This document shows, piece by piece, positions 25,488 through 34,213 of a stretch of 41,981 nucleotides of DNA; positions within the stretch are counted from its first letter, which is position 1; the number at the start of each line of letters is the position of its first letter. Location of the stretch: the NCBI GenBank assembly GCA_003139795.1, contig PLGM01000331.1, forward strand, positions 14,241 through 56,221. Direction: 5' to 3'. The notes beneath the pieces are model-generated. The model was not told the origin of the DNA. It searched no databases and worked only from the letters and a program-made list of their open reading frames with translations. This DNA comes from Acidobacteriaceae bacterium (GTDB taxonomy: Bacteria > Acidobacteriota > Terriglobia > Terriglobales > Acidobacteriaceae). Both the position numbers and the translations under genes were made by a program.

Positions 25488-25511
25488 GTCGAAGCATTCG
25501 AATGCTTCGAC
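25488..25511. promoter_or_regulatory. perfect 24-bp palindrome upstream of the mccB operon
   Basis: Half-site GTCGAAGCATTC followed immediately by its exact complement, with no spacer. It lies 90 bp upstream of the mccB start, between phhA and mccB. A possible minus-strand -10 element (TATAGT) lies about 55-60 bp closer to mccB, without a clear -35. The symmetry fits an operator for a dimeric regulator; a hairpin without loop is the alternative. Confidence 0.65.
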
Positions 25512-25615
25512 GGCCACATCAATTTGGATTCGTGAACAGGCTGGAAAGAGGCCTGGATGGCGGCGATGTCCTGCCGCCAGCGGTGGAGCGCCGCGCTGCC
25601 GATTGACAGCCCAAG

Positions 25616-26383
25616 TCAATCCTCCAGCCGCGATCCGCGATCGATGCGAGCCTCAAGGGTGTGCATTGCCTCGTAGATCTCATCGAAGCTCTCGATAGCG
25701 AAGAGCAGGTGGTGCATCTCGTCTACCTTGACTGGCGTGCGCAATACTTCGTCGAGATCGAAAGGACGCACAGCGCAGCCGCGGTGCAGAACGTTGGAGC
25801 ACTCGCCGTTGGAACTGATCAGCCCACTGCCGTAGACCTTCACCTGGCCGTTCTGGCGAATGAGCCCGAACTCCACCGTGTACCAGAAAACGCGCCCAAT
25901 ACGTTCAAGTATTCCCTCGTCGTGAATGCGCGCGCAGAGCTGGCCGTAGTGCGCGAGAAAATCCGTGAAGACCGGATGCGCGTGCAAGGGCACATGGCCG
26001 AAGACATCGTGAAAGATGTCGGGCTCGGGCGTGTATTCGAGCGAGTCGCGGCCGCGCAGCCAGGTGGTGGTGGGAAAGCGGCGGCCGGCGAGCATCTCAA
26101 AGAAGGCCGGCGCCGGCATGAAACCGCTGACGGGCGTGGCATTCCAGCCGGTGCGGCGCTCCAGCTTGGCTGAGACCGCGGCCAGGTTGGGCAAACGGTC
26201 ATAGGGCAGGCAGAGAGACTCGAAACCGTCCAGGTACTCCTGCGCGGCGTGCTGTTCAAGCTGCGGCATGCGGCGGCGCACCAGTTCGGCCCACACCGCG
26301 TGCTGTTCCGTGGTGTAGGCCGCGTAATCCTGCTCGATCAGGAACGGCGCGGACTTGGACAACTCCAGCAGCGCGGCCCTCAC
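25616..26383 (-). CDS. phhA: phenylalanine 4-monooxygenase
   Basis: 255 residues, bacterial single-domain type. It hydroxylates phenylalanine to tyrosine with tetrahydropterin and non-haem iron. Iron ligands are the two His of EPDIFHDVFGHVPL and the Glu of RVFWYTVEFGL; SSNGECSNVL is also conserved. The start is GTG at 26383 and overlaps the hppD stop by four bases (GTGA), implying translational coupling. No PhhB (pterin dehydratase) gene is adjacent. Confidence 0.95.
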   Translation of the reverse strand: MRAALLELSKSAPFLIEQDYAAYTTEQHAVWAELVRRRMPQLEQHAAQEYLDGFESLCLPYDRLPNLAAVSAKLERRTGWNATPVSGFMPAPAFFEMLAGRRFPTTTWLRGRDSLEYTPEPDIFHDVFGHVPLHAHPVFTDFLAHYGQLCARIHDEGILERIGRVFWYTVEFGLIRQNGQVKVYGSGLISSNGECSNVLHRGCAVRPFDLDEVLRTPVKVDEMHHLLFAIESFDEIYEAMHTLEARIDRGSRLED

Positions 26384-27504
26384 AGGTTGCCCCTCAGCGC
26401 CTGTTCGCGCTCGATGGCCTCAAACAGCGCCTTGAAGTTGCCCTTGCCGAAGCTGCGGCTGCCCTTGCGCTGGATGATCTCGTAGAACAGCGTGGGCCGG
26501 TCTTCCACGGGCCGCGTGAAGATCTGCAGCATGTAGCCCTCATCGTCGCGATCGACCAGAATGCCCAGCCGCTCCAATTCTTCGAGCGGCTCGTCGATGG
26601 GCCCCACGCGAGCGGCCAGTTCGGTGTAGTAGCTGTGCGGCACGGTCAGGAATTCCACTCCTTGCGTCTGCAACTGCGAAACGGTGGAGAGAATGTCGTT
26701 GGTAGCCAGCGCGATGTGCTGCACGCCCGGCCCCTGGTAGAAATCCAGATACTCCTCGATTTGCGACTTCCTGCGCCCCTCGGCCGGCTCGTTGATGGGG
26801 AACTTCACGTAGCCGTTGCCATTGGCCATCACCTTCGACATCAGCGCCGAGTATTCGGTGGATATATCCTTGTCGTCGAAGTGCTGATAGAGCTGAAAGC
26901 CCATCACATTGGCGTAGAATTCGACCCACTCGTCCATGGCGTGCCAGCCTACGTTGCCCACCATGTGGTCCACGTACTTGAGGCCCGTGGGGCGAGCCAC
27001 GGTGTCTGCCTGCTCGGCGCGGAAGCCGGGCAGAAATGCGCCGTTGTAATGGCCGCGCTCAACAAAGGTGTGAATGGTGTCGCCATAGGCGGCGATCGAG
27101 GCGGTGGTAACTCGGCCATACTCATCGGCCGTCTCCGCGGGCGCAGCCACCGAGCGCGCGCCGCGGGCTGTGGTCTCGATCCATGCCTGGCGTGCGTCGT
27201 CCACCTCGAGGGCAATCACGCGCACGCCATCGCCGTGCCGCGCCACGTGGTCCGCGATCGGGCTGGCGGCCCGCAGCGAAGTGGTAAACACAAAGCAAAC
27301 CTTGCCTTGCTGGACCACGTAGGAAGCGCGATCGCGTTGGCCCGTCTCCGGGCCGGCATAGGCCACCAGGCTCATGCCGAAGGCGGTGCGGTAGTAGTAG
27401 GACGCCTGGCGCGCGTTGCCCACGTAGAACTCAACGTGGTCAGTGCCCTTCAGGGGCAGAAAATCCTGCCCGCTCTTCACCGTGCTGGGTGCAAAGGATG
27501 CCAT
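26380..27504 (-). CDS. hppD: 4-hydroxyphenylpyruvate dioxygenase
   Basis: 374 residues. It converts 4-hydroxyphenylpyruvate to homogentisate. The N-terminal vicinal-oxygen-chelate domain starts GTDHVEFYVGNARQAS; the C-terminal catalytic domain has the iron ligands His in GLKYVDHMVGNV, His in GPGVQHIALATND and Glu in TLFYEIIQRKG. The ATG at 27504 has GGAGG five to six bases upstream. Upstream of it 178 bp separate it from fahA, which may hold a separate promoter (TATGCT at minus-strand position near 27567 is a weak candidate -10). Confidence 0.96.
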   Translation of the reverse strand: MASFAPSTVKSGQDFLPLKGTDHVEFYVGNARQASYYYRTAFGMSLVAYAGPETGQRDRASYVVQQGKVCFVFTTSLRAASPIADHVARHGDGVRVIALEVDDARQAWIETTARGARSVAAPAETADEYGRVTTASIAAYGDTIHTFVERGHYNGAFLPGFRAEQADTVARPTGLKYVDHMVGNVGWHAMDEWVEFYANVMGFQLYQHFDDKDISTEYSALMSKVMANGNGYVKFPINEPAEGRRKSQIEEYLDFYQGPGVQHIALATNDILSTVSQLQTQGVEFLTVPHSYYTELAARVGPIDEPLEELERLGILVDRDDEGYMLQIFTRPVEDRPTLFYEIIQRKGSRSFGKGNFKALFEAIEREQALRGNL

Positions 27505-27682
27505 CGGGACCTCCGGTTGTGGCGTGACGGGGCCAAAGTTCAGGGGTGATCCGCATCACATCTAAGCAAAAGCATAGGCCGCCGTGTGGACGACATTGAA
27601 TACCGGTTGAAAGAAAGATCTGACGGTTCGCTTGCTTTTTCTGTGCTGTGAATCCAGTTTGACTTAATAATCGAAGGTAAGC

Positions 27683-28996
27683 TTACAGCGCAGGCAATAC
27701 CACGCCGCGGCACTCGCCGAGCGAGATTTCCGGAAAGCCCTCTCGCCGGCAAAAGCCGCGCAGAATCACTTCGTCGCCGTCTTCAAGCGCGGTGCGGCTC
27801 TCGCCGTTGGACAGCAGAATGGGCTTCGCGCCGCCGGCGGTGAGTTCAAGCAGACAGCCAGCCGCGTCGTCTTCGCGGCCTGAGACGGTACCGGTGGCCA
27901 GAAGATCGCCGGGGAGCAGGTTGCAGCCGTTGCTGGTGTGGTGGGCAATCAGTTGAGCGGGAGTCCAATAGAGATCGCGGAGATTGGCGTGGCTCAGGCG
28001 GTGGGGAGCCTGGGCTGCCGCGCGCATGGCGGAGGTCAGCAGCCACGCCTCCAGCGTGAGGTCGATCGCGCCCGTGTATTGATCGGTCGCGTCAAACAAA
28101 TAGTCGAGCGGATCCGGGTCCTCGGCGGGACGCTGAGCGATGGGGGCGCGAAACGGCGCGAGCGCCGCCATGGGCACCACCCAGGGCGAGACGCTGGTGG
28201 CAAAACTCTTGGCCAGGAAGGGCCCCAGAGGTTGATACTCCCAGGACTGGATGTCGCGCGCCGACCAGTCGTTCAGCAGAGAAAGCCCAAAGACGTGGTC
28301 CCCGGCCTGGCGGACGGTGATCGGTTTGCCGAGTGGGTTTCCGGTGCCGATATACAGCCCGACCTCGACCTCGTAATCCAGGAACCGCGTGGGGCCGAAG
28401 CTGGGGATGCCGCCCGCGACCGGTTTGGTCTGCCCGTGCGGACGCCGGACCTGCGTCCCGCTCACAACCAGCGACGAAGGCCGCCCGTGATAGCCGATGG
28501 GCACGAATTTGTAGTTGGGAAGCAGCGGCTGCTCGGGACGAAAGAGCCGGCCCACGCGGGTGGCGTGATGGATCGATGCGTAGAAGTCAGTGTAGTTGGC
28601 CGATTCCACGGGCTTCAGCAGCGTGGCGTCTTCCCTGGGCGTGAGCGCGGCGCTGACTACATCGCGCGTGGCTTCGTCCGCCCCCGTATCGAGCAGGTCC
28701 ATAAGCCGGCTGCGCAAGGCCGCGTGGTTTGCCGCACCGCAGGCCATGAGCGCATTGAGTGTTCGCGTCTCGCAGGCGGCCTGAATCTCGGCCGGCAGCC
28801 CCTCAAACAGGCCCGCCCCTTTGCACCAGCGCAGGTCCAGCACACATGCGCCAATACACACACCAGGGCGCGCACGACCGTCCTCCCCGGCAAAGATGCA
28901 GTAAGGGAGGCTTTGCAGCGGAAAGCCGCAGGCCGGGTCGTTGGCCGACTCGACCCAACTGTTCCGGCTCCACTCGGCCGCTGAAAACCCATCCAT
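27683..28996 (-). CDS. fahA: fumarylacetoacetase
   Basis: 437 residues, full-length eukaryote-like FAH with an N-terminal SH3-like domain and a C-terminal hydrolase domain. It splits fumarylacetoacetate into fumarate and acetoacetate. Motifs: ANYTDFYASIHHATRVG with the catalytic His, IGYHGRPSSLVVSGT, LDYEVEVGLYIGTGN and LLNDWSARDIQSWEYQPLGPF with metal-binding acids, and HTSNGCNLLPGDLLATGTVSG. Start ATG at 28996 has GGGAG nine bases upstream. It follows hmgA by 41 bp. Confidence 0.96.
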   Translation of the reverse strand: MDGFSAAEWSRNSWVESANDPACGFPLQSLPYCIFAGEDGRARPGVCIGACVLDLRWCKGAGLFEGLPAEIQAACETRTLNALMACGAANHAALRSRLMDLLDTGADEATRDVVSAALTPREDATLLKPVESANYTDFYASIHHATRVGRLFRPEQPLLPNYKFVPIGYHGRPSSLVVSGTQVRRPHGQTKPVAGGIPSFGPTRFLDYEVEVGLYIGTGNPLGKPITVRQAGDHVFGLSLLNDWSARDIQSWEYQPLGPFLAKSFATSVSPWVVPMAALAPFRAPIAQRPAEDPDPLDYLFDATDQYTGAIDLTLEAWLLTSAMRAAAQAPHRLSHANLRDLYWTPAQLIAHHTSNGCNLLPGDLLATGTVSGREDDAAGCLLELTAGGAKPILLSNGESRTALEDGDEVILRGFCRREGFPEISLGECRGVVLPAL

Positions 28997-29037
28997 AAAC
29001 CAGCGCTCCCGCTTGGCAGTCTACGCCCCCGCTTCGA

Positions 29038-30348
29038 TTATCCAGCGCCGGGGAAGTTTTTCTTCAGGCTTTGCCAGCACTCGTAGTATTCATGCTGCAG
29101 AATCCTTTCTTCCATCGCGAAGCGGGTGGGTCGCACGGGCAGCCGCGTCTCGAACATGAAAGCCAATGTGCCATCGATAAAATGGGGCTTCAATTCAGCC
29201 CTGCCGGCCCGCTCAAAGGTCTCGGCGTCCGGTCCGTGGCCCGACATGCAATTGTGCAGGCTGGCGCCGCCCGGCAGGAATCCCTCCGTCTTGGCGTCGT
29301 ACTGGCCCAGAATCAGCCCCATGAACTCGTTCATCATGTTGCGGTGGAACCAGGGCGGCCGGAAGGTGTGCTCGGCCACCATCCAGCGCGGCGGAAAAAT
29401 CGCAAAGTCCACGTTCGCCGTTCCCGCCAGGCCCGAGGGCGCCGTCAGCACAGTAAAGATGGAGGGATCGGGGTGATCGAAGCTCACCGTGTTGATGCAG
29501 TTGAAGCGCGCCATGTCGTACTTGTAAGGCGCATAGTTGCCGTGCCACGCAACCACGTCGAGCGGAGAATGATCGATTTCCGCTCGCCACAGCCGGCCCA
29601 GAAACTTGGCGATTACCTCGAATGCGCCTTCACGATCCTCGTAGGCCGCCACCGGCGTGAGGAAGTCGCGAGAATTGGCGAGGCCGTTGGCCCCGATGGG
29701 CCCCAGATCGGGCAGCCGGAAGCTCTGTCCATAGTTCTCGCAGATATAACCCCGGCCGGCGCCGTCGGGCAGCTCAGCGCGGAACTTGATGCCGCGCGGA
29801 ATCACCGCCAACTCGCCCGGCGCCACTTCCAAAGCACCGAGTTCGGTGGGCAGCAGCAGCCTGCCCTGCTGCGGGAGAATCAGCATCTCGCCGTCGGCGT
29901 TGTAAAAGAAGCGGTCATGCATCGAGGCATTGGCTACGTAGAGATGAATGGCAACGCCATCCTGCGTGGCCGGGTCGCAGTTGCCGCCCAGCGTGACAAT
30001 TCCGTCAACGAGGTCTGTCTTCTCCTCCGGGATGGGGAGCGGGTTCCAGCGCATCTGGTTGGGCGGCGTGGGCGTCTCGTCGAAGGGACCGCTGCGCATG
30101 AACCTGCCATGCGAAAACTCGGCGTAGGGCTCATGCATCACCGAGGGCCGGATGCGGTAACTCCACGTGCGGCGGTTTAGCGCGCGCGGGGCGGTGAAAG
30201 CCGTGCCGCTGATTTGTTCGGTGTAAAGCCCAAGCGGCGCGTGCTGCGGGGAGTTCTGTCCCTGCGGCAACGCGCCGGCGTGGGTCTCGGTGGCAAACTC
30301 GTTGCCAAACCCGGACTGATACCCGGTGTGATTTTGGTGTTGAGCCAT
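29038..30348 (-). CDS. hmgA: homogentisate 1,2-dioxygenase
   Basis: About 436 residues. It opens homogentisate to maleylacetoacetate. N-terminal [12 protein letters not shown], then [30 protein letters not shown], and the iron site [19 protein letters not shown] with NEFMGLI and the histidines of [17 protein letters not shown]. The ATG at 30348 has GGAG eight bases upstream and matches the family start ([13 protein letters not shown]); the longer frame to 30435 is not expected to be translated. First gene of the tyrosine-degradation operon, divergent from the Lrp-type regulator. Confidence 0.96.
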   Translation of the reverse strand: MAQHQNHTGYQSGFGNEFATETHAGALPQGQNSPQHAPLGLYTEQISGTAFTAPRALNRRTWSYRIRPSVMHEPYAEFSHGRFMRSGPFDETPTPPNQMRWNPLPIPEEKTDLVDGIVTLGGNCDPATQDGVAIHLYVANASMHDRFFYNADGEMLILPQQGRLLLPTELGALEVAPGELAVIPRGIKFRAELPDGAGRGYICENYGQSFRLPDLGPIGANGLANSRDFLTPVAAYEDREGAFEVIAKFLGRLWRAEIDHSPLDVVAWHGNYAPYKYDMARFNCINTVSFDHPDPSIFTVLTAPSGLAGTANVDFAIFPPRWMVAEHTFRPPWFHRNMMNEFMGLILGQYDAKTEGFLPGGASLHNCMSGHGPDAETFERAGRAELKPHFIDGTLAFMFETRLPVRPTRFAMEERILQHEYYECWQSLKKNFPGAG

Positions 30349-30380
30349 TGGGGAAGCTCCATCGTGCTCTGACGTCGGGC

Positions 30381-30410
30381 AGTATCGCATCCGTTCGCAA
30401 CAACTGACAA
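30381..30410 (-). promoter_or_regulatory. candidate promoter for hmgA operon
   Basis: On the minus strand TTGTCA (30410-30405) and GATACT (30386-30381) are 18 bp apart, which would start transcription about 25 nt before the hmgA start codon. Confidence 0.5.
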
Positions 30411-30441
30411 TCCATTTCCATAGCCAGTCGCGCATTGAGGA

Positions 30442-30471
30442 TTTACTTTCTTAAGAAAAAGGTGCTAAAGT
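30442..30471 (+). promoter_or_regulatory. lrp-type gene promoter with a 12-bp palindrome in the spacer
   Basis: TTTACT (30442-30447) and TAAAGT (30466-30471), 18-bp spacer, about 25 bp upstream of the regulator start. The spacer holds the AT-rich perfect palindrome TTTCTTAAGAAA (30447-30458), a plausible operator for autoregulation and for control of the divergent hmgA promoter 37 bp away. Confidence 0.6.
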
Positions 30472-30496
30472 CCTTTCAATCGAAGGGGATGAGGCT

Positions 30497-31006
30497 ATGT
30501 CAACGAGCCGTTACAGCCATCGCCATGAACCTGCCGAGCTGGATCGCATCGCCTGGAAGATCATCGAAGAACTGCAGCGGGACGGCCGGCTATCCTGGGC
30601 CGAACTGGGCCGGCGTGTGGGGTTGACCACCCCGGCCGTGTCCGAGCGTGTATACCGGCTGGAGAAACTCGGCGTCATCCGCGGCTTCCACGCCGACATC
30701 AGCCTGGAGCGGCTGGGCATGCCCATCCTGATCTTCGTGCGCCTGTCGATGGCCGGACCGGAGCAGTTGGTGCGCGCCTTTCAAAAGCAGGTGAAGACGT
30801 GGGAGGAGGTGCTGGAGTGCCACCGCGTCACCGGCTCCGACTCCTTCATCGTCAAGGCGCGTGTGGTCTCGGTTGAACATCTGGAGCGCTTTCTTGACAA
30901 GCTGGGTCACTTCGGGACCACTTCAACCGCAACCGTGCTCTCATCGCCGGTGCTCCAAAGAATCATTACCGAGAAGGTCATCGAGCAGTTTCATAATGGC
31001 GAGTAA
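30497..31006 (+). CDS. Lrp/AsnC family transcriptional regulator
   Basis: 169 residues. N-terminal winged HTH (about 14-65: LDRIAWKIIEELQRDGRLSW, ELGRRVGLTTPAVSERVYRLE, GVIRGFHADI in sequence) and a C-terminal RAM ligand-binding domain (about 70-155, with VLECHRVTGSDSFIVKARV). Divergent position to hmgA-fahA and to hppD-phhA makes it the probable sensor of phenylalanine or tyrosine for this operon, as for other Lrp-type phh/hmg regulators. The ATG at 30497 is preceded by AAGGGGATGAGG. A weak hairpin (ACTACT...AGTAGT, 31025-31040) follows the gene. Confidence 0.93.
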   Translation: MSTSRYSHRHEPAELDRIAWKIIEELQRDGRLSWAELGRRVGLTTPAVSERVYRLEKLGVIRGFHADISLERLGMPILIFVRLSMAGPEQLVRAFQKQVKTWEEVLECHRVTGSDSFIVKARVVSVEHLERFLDKLGHFGTTSTATVLSSPVLQRIITEKVIEQFHNGE

Positions 31007-31331
31007 GAGTGGCCGCAACATTAACTACTGTGAAGTAGTCGTTTCTGTTTCATAATATGCTTCCCTGCGGCGCTGAATGTTCAAAGCACAAGATGGCGTA
31101 TTCCCTTGAAAATCTGGCCTTGTGTGCTGCGATGGGCTGCTCCCCGGCTACTTGAACTCCAGCCTCTGTCCTCGGTCCGGTCCTGGCGGAAAGGGCGCTC
31201 CATTTGAACCGCTCGCGTCTGCATCCATTTCCGGCATCAAACAGGATGGCATATCCTGCCTTATGATTCCTACCGGAGAAGAAGTGTCTGCAAAAGGCTC
31301 ACGGCAGGCAGCGAAATATGGAAGGAAGGCG
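31007..31331. other. 325-bp intergenic stretch
   Basis: Begins with a 6-bp hairpin (31025-31040) followed by a T-rich but interrupted run, a possible weak terminator for the regulator. The open frame extending upstream of the DUF3863-type start through this stretch lacks protein character. No clear promoter recognised. Confidence 0.4.
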
Positions 31332-32702
31332 ATGGACAATTTCTGGACCAGAAGGCAGTTTTTGAGCCGGGCGGCTGGTTCCGCGGTCTCTCTCGCGCTT
31401 GCGGGGCCGGGGAAAAGTGCGCTGGCCTACGGTGCGGGCACATCGGCTCTGCGGGGTAGATTCCTGACCCATGTTTCGGTAGTCCGCGTGAACCAGATTG
31501 AGGTGACTCCCGATCGCTCGATCGGCGAGGACGAGGCCACGGACAACCGTCCGGATCGTATCCGCTCGCGCCGGGAAGCCTTTGCGCGAGGCTGCCCGGA
31601 GGGCAGGATGACCTGGGCGATAAGCTGGCTGGCTCTGAACGACACCCGGCAGGAGTACAAAGACGCGCGGCGCCTGCTGGTTTCCTTTCACGAACGGTAT
31701 GGCGACGAGATCACGTTCATTCCGGGGGGCTACTTCGCGCCGATGTTTGACACCCGCGAACATATCCGGGAGACGATTCACAAGGCGTTGCGGTTGATCT
31801 CCGAAATGGTGGGCAATGGGTATCGCCCACAGTGCCTGGTGGCAGGATTTCTGGATGCGGAGAGTCAGAGATTCCTCGCCACCGAAGAGGGCATTCATGT
31901 TTGCCAGGGCCAGATATGGAGCCAGCACGGCATCGACAACGGCGATGGCGACGGCGGCATCTGCTATCCCTATTACCCCAGTCGCGAGCACTATCTCAAA
32001 CCGGCCCAGGGGGCCGCGGATTTTATCGACTGCGTCTGCCTCGATGGCTGGACGTGCGATTTTCTTGCAGCCCGTCGTGAGGGCTTTCAGGGCGGGTTCA
32101 ACAGCCGCCTGGGCGTGGGGCCCATCGAGACGGTGGGAAACCTGGGAAAAGAAGCCGGCCGTAAGGAGATGATGGATACCACCGCGATGCACTTTGACCA
32201 GGGCCACGCCCTGAATGGATTTGGCTGGGTGACGGGAATTTGGGAGGTATCAGTGGGCCACGATGAGGACCTGACCTGGTGGCTGCAGGCCGTCAAGGAC
32301 AGGTGGCCGGACACACAGGTGCTGACTGAAGGGGCGTTCGGCCTGGAGTGGCGGAAGCATGCACCCGACAATGCGTCACTCAACTACCGGTTCGATGCCA
32401 AAGGAACCGGGGCGCCCGGCTCAGAGAAGGAATTGGAAATCCAGTGGTTCATGAACCGGGAGTTTCGGCTGGGGCTGCTAAGAAACTGGATAACGAGCAG
32501 TTCTCCCATGGTGATTGACTTTACCCGGTACGATTTGAGGGCGCATGAGCCCCAAACCCTGGAGCGGGAATGGAGCCTGATGAACGTGCTGAATCAGAAG
32601 GGTACGCGGCCCGAAGACAAGCCGATCCGGTTGGGACGATTGACTCCCGAAGATCAGCGGCGCATCTATGCGCGGTACCCGGAGCTGAAGAAGCTGGCCT
32701 GA
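31332..32702 (+). CDS. Tat-exported DUF3863-type protein
   Basis: About 456 residues. The ATG at 31332 has AAGGAAGG just upstream and gives a twin-arginine signal: MDNFWTRRQFLSRAAG then a hydrophobic stretch ending SALAYG. The mature part reads THVSVVRVNQIEVTPDRSIGE, EGRMTWAISWLAL, GDEITFIPGGYFAPMFD, GFLDAESQRFLATEEGIHVCQG, ICYPYYPSREHYLKPAQG, FNSRLGVGPIETVGNLG and LNGFGWVTGIWEVS. These match my memory of DUF3863, with the DUF3864 region C-terminal, a family best known from Bacteroidales. The organisation recalls polysaccharide deacetylase/GH57-like barrels, but no function is established. It stands alone between an Lrp-type gene and a phosphofructokinase gene. Confidence 0.78.
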   Translation: MDNFWTRRQFLSRAAGSAVSLALAGPGKSALAYGAGTSALRGRFLTHVSVVRVNQIEVTPDRSIGEDEATDNRPDRIRSRREAFARGCPEGRMTWAISWLALNDTRQEYKDARRLLVSFHERYGDEITFIPGGYFAPMFDTREHIRETIHKALRLISEMVGNGYRPQCLVAGFLDAESQRFLATEEGIHVCQGQIWSQHGIDNGDGDGGICYPYYPSREHYLKPAQGAADFIDCVCLDGWTCDFLAARREGFQGGFNSRLGVGPIETVGNLGKEAGRKEMMDTTAMHFDQGHALNGFGWVTGIWEVSVGHDEDLTWWLQAVKDRWPDTQVLTEGAFGLEWRKHAPDNASLNYRFDAKGTGAPGSEKELEIQWFMNREFRLGLLRNWITSSSPMVIDFTRYDLRAHEPQTLEREWSLMNVLNQKGTRPEDKPIRLGRLTPEDQRRIYARYPELKKLA

Positions 32703-33028
32703 AAACTCTCAGCCGAATGCGAGCCGCTTCCAGGGTCTACGCACCGGGCATATTGCTCGGTCCTTCGGACGTTCTCCATTGCAGCGAACTGACGACTGAT
32801 GGCAAGGCATACAAATCGAATGGCTGAGAACGAAGGATGATGGAACAGTGCCGGAGAAATCGAGAAGGAACGATCTCGCTTACACAGCGAAAGGCCAGAA
32901 CGCTCAGAATTGCTTCGCTCTTCGGCTGCAGAGGAGGGGGTTGGTCTTGCGAAACCGCTCAAAAGGAGCATATTCTTGGATGTTCAGAGCTGGAAGAGGA
33001 GATTCCTGTAACGAAAGGAGTACTTTAC
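32703..33028 (+). promoter_or_regulatory. 326-bp upstream region of pfk with candidate promoter
   Basis: Within it TTGCGA (32947-32952) and TATTCT (32971-32976) are 18 bp apart, about 50 bp before the pfk start. No other gene was recognised in the stretch. Confidence 0.45.
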
Positions 33029-34213
33029 ATGTCAGCAAAGCGAATTGGTATTCTCACGGGAGGCGGCGACGTCCCGGGCCTGAATTCGGTCATCAAGTCG
33101 GTCGTCTACAGGGGGGCCGAAATGGGATGCGAGGTCCTAGGCATCCGCCGCGGCTGGGAAGGATTGACGCACGTCGATCTGAAAGATCCGGCGAGCCGGT
33201 CGCGGTACATCCAGCCGCTCAACCGCGAGAACACTCGCACTATCGATCGCACGGGCGGCACCTATCTGCACAGCTCGCGAACCAATCCCACCAAGATGAA
33301 AAAGCTGCCGCCGGTGCTGGAGGGCCAACAGTTTTCAAGTAAACAATCCACCAAGAACGGAGTAACGAGCACGCTGTTCGACGTGACGCCGGCGGTGCTG
33401 AAGAACATCGAGACGCTGGGGCTCGATTACGTGGTGGCGATCGGCGGCGATGACACCCTCAGCTATGCCGCCGAACTTGACCGGCACGGCGCCAAGGTGA
33501 TCGCGGTGCCGAAGACGATGGATAACGACGTTCGCAACACCGAGTATTGCATAGGGTTTTCAACCGCCATTACGCGTGCCATGGACGCCATCGAGCGGCA
33601 GCGGACGACGGTCGGCTCGCACGAGCGCATCGGCATCTTCCGGGTGTTCGGCCGCGACGCCGGCTACACCGCTCTTTACACCGCCTACGTGACATCCTTG
33701 CGCTGCTGCATCCCCGAGTACAAGGTGAATTTGCAGCACCTGATCGAAATCCTGGTCACTGACAAGCACAACAATCCCAGCAATTATTCGCTGGTGATTC
33801 TTTCCGAGGGCGCAGAGTGGGAAGGCTACAAGGTGAAGGAATATGGCCCAGCCGATGCCTTCGGCCACCGCAAGAAGATGAGCGTGGCGGAGGACCTGAG
33901 CAACGAGATTAAGGATGCCACCGGCGATGAGACCGTTGTCAGTGACCTGACATACGATTTGCGCTCCGGCAGTCCGGATTTCGTTGACCGCCTGGTGGCC
34001 ATCACCTTCGCCGGAATGGCGATGGATGCCGTGGAAGAGGGAAAGAGCGGCCTGATGACGGCGATCAGCAGCGGCTGCTACGCGATGGTGCCGATCCCCG
34101 ATCCCAAACTCGGGCCGCGCAAAGTGGAGATCGCCACTATGTACAACACGGAGCGATACCGGCCGACTTATAACCTCAAGCTGGGCCTGCCAATTTTCCT
34201 GACGCGAGGCTAG
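33029..34213 (+). CDS. pfp: 6-phosphofructokinase, probably PPi-dependent
   Basis: About 394 residues. PFK family: GILTGGGDVPGLNSVI at the N-terminus, the phosphoryl-donor loop GGDDTLSYAAEL and VPKTMDNDV, then GRDAGYTALYTA. In ATP-PFKs the two diagnostic positions are Gly (GGDGS and PGTIDND); here they are Asp (GGDD) and Lys (PKTMDND), the combination found in pyrophosphate-dependent enzymes. So the likely reaction is reversible fructose-6-phosphate + PPi to fructose-1,6-bisphosphate + Pi. The ATG at 33029 has AAAGGAG nine bases upstream; the frame extends to 32837 without family resemblance. Donor specificity is inferred from two residues. Confidence 0.9.
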   Translation: MSAKRIGILTGGGDVPGLNSVIKSVVYRGAEMGCEVLGIRRGWEGLTHVDLKDPASRSRYIQPLNRENTRTIDRTGGTYLHSSRTNPTKMKKLPPVLEGQQFSSKQSTKNGVTSTLFDVTPAVLKNIETLGLDYVVAIGGDDTLSYAAELDRHGAKVIAVPKTMDNDVRNTEYCIGFSTAITRAMDAIERQRTTVGSHERIGIFRVFGRDAGYTALYTAYVTSLRCCIPEYKVNLQHLIEILVTDKHNNPSNYSLVILSEGAEWEGYKVKEYGPADAFGHRKKMSVAEDLSNEIKDATGDETVVSDLTYDLRSGSPDFVDRLVAITFAGMAMDAVEEGKSGLMTAISSGCYAMVPIPDPKLGPRKVEIATMYNTERYRPTYNLKLGLPIFLTRG

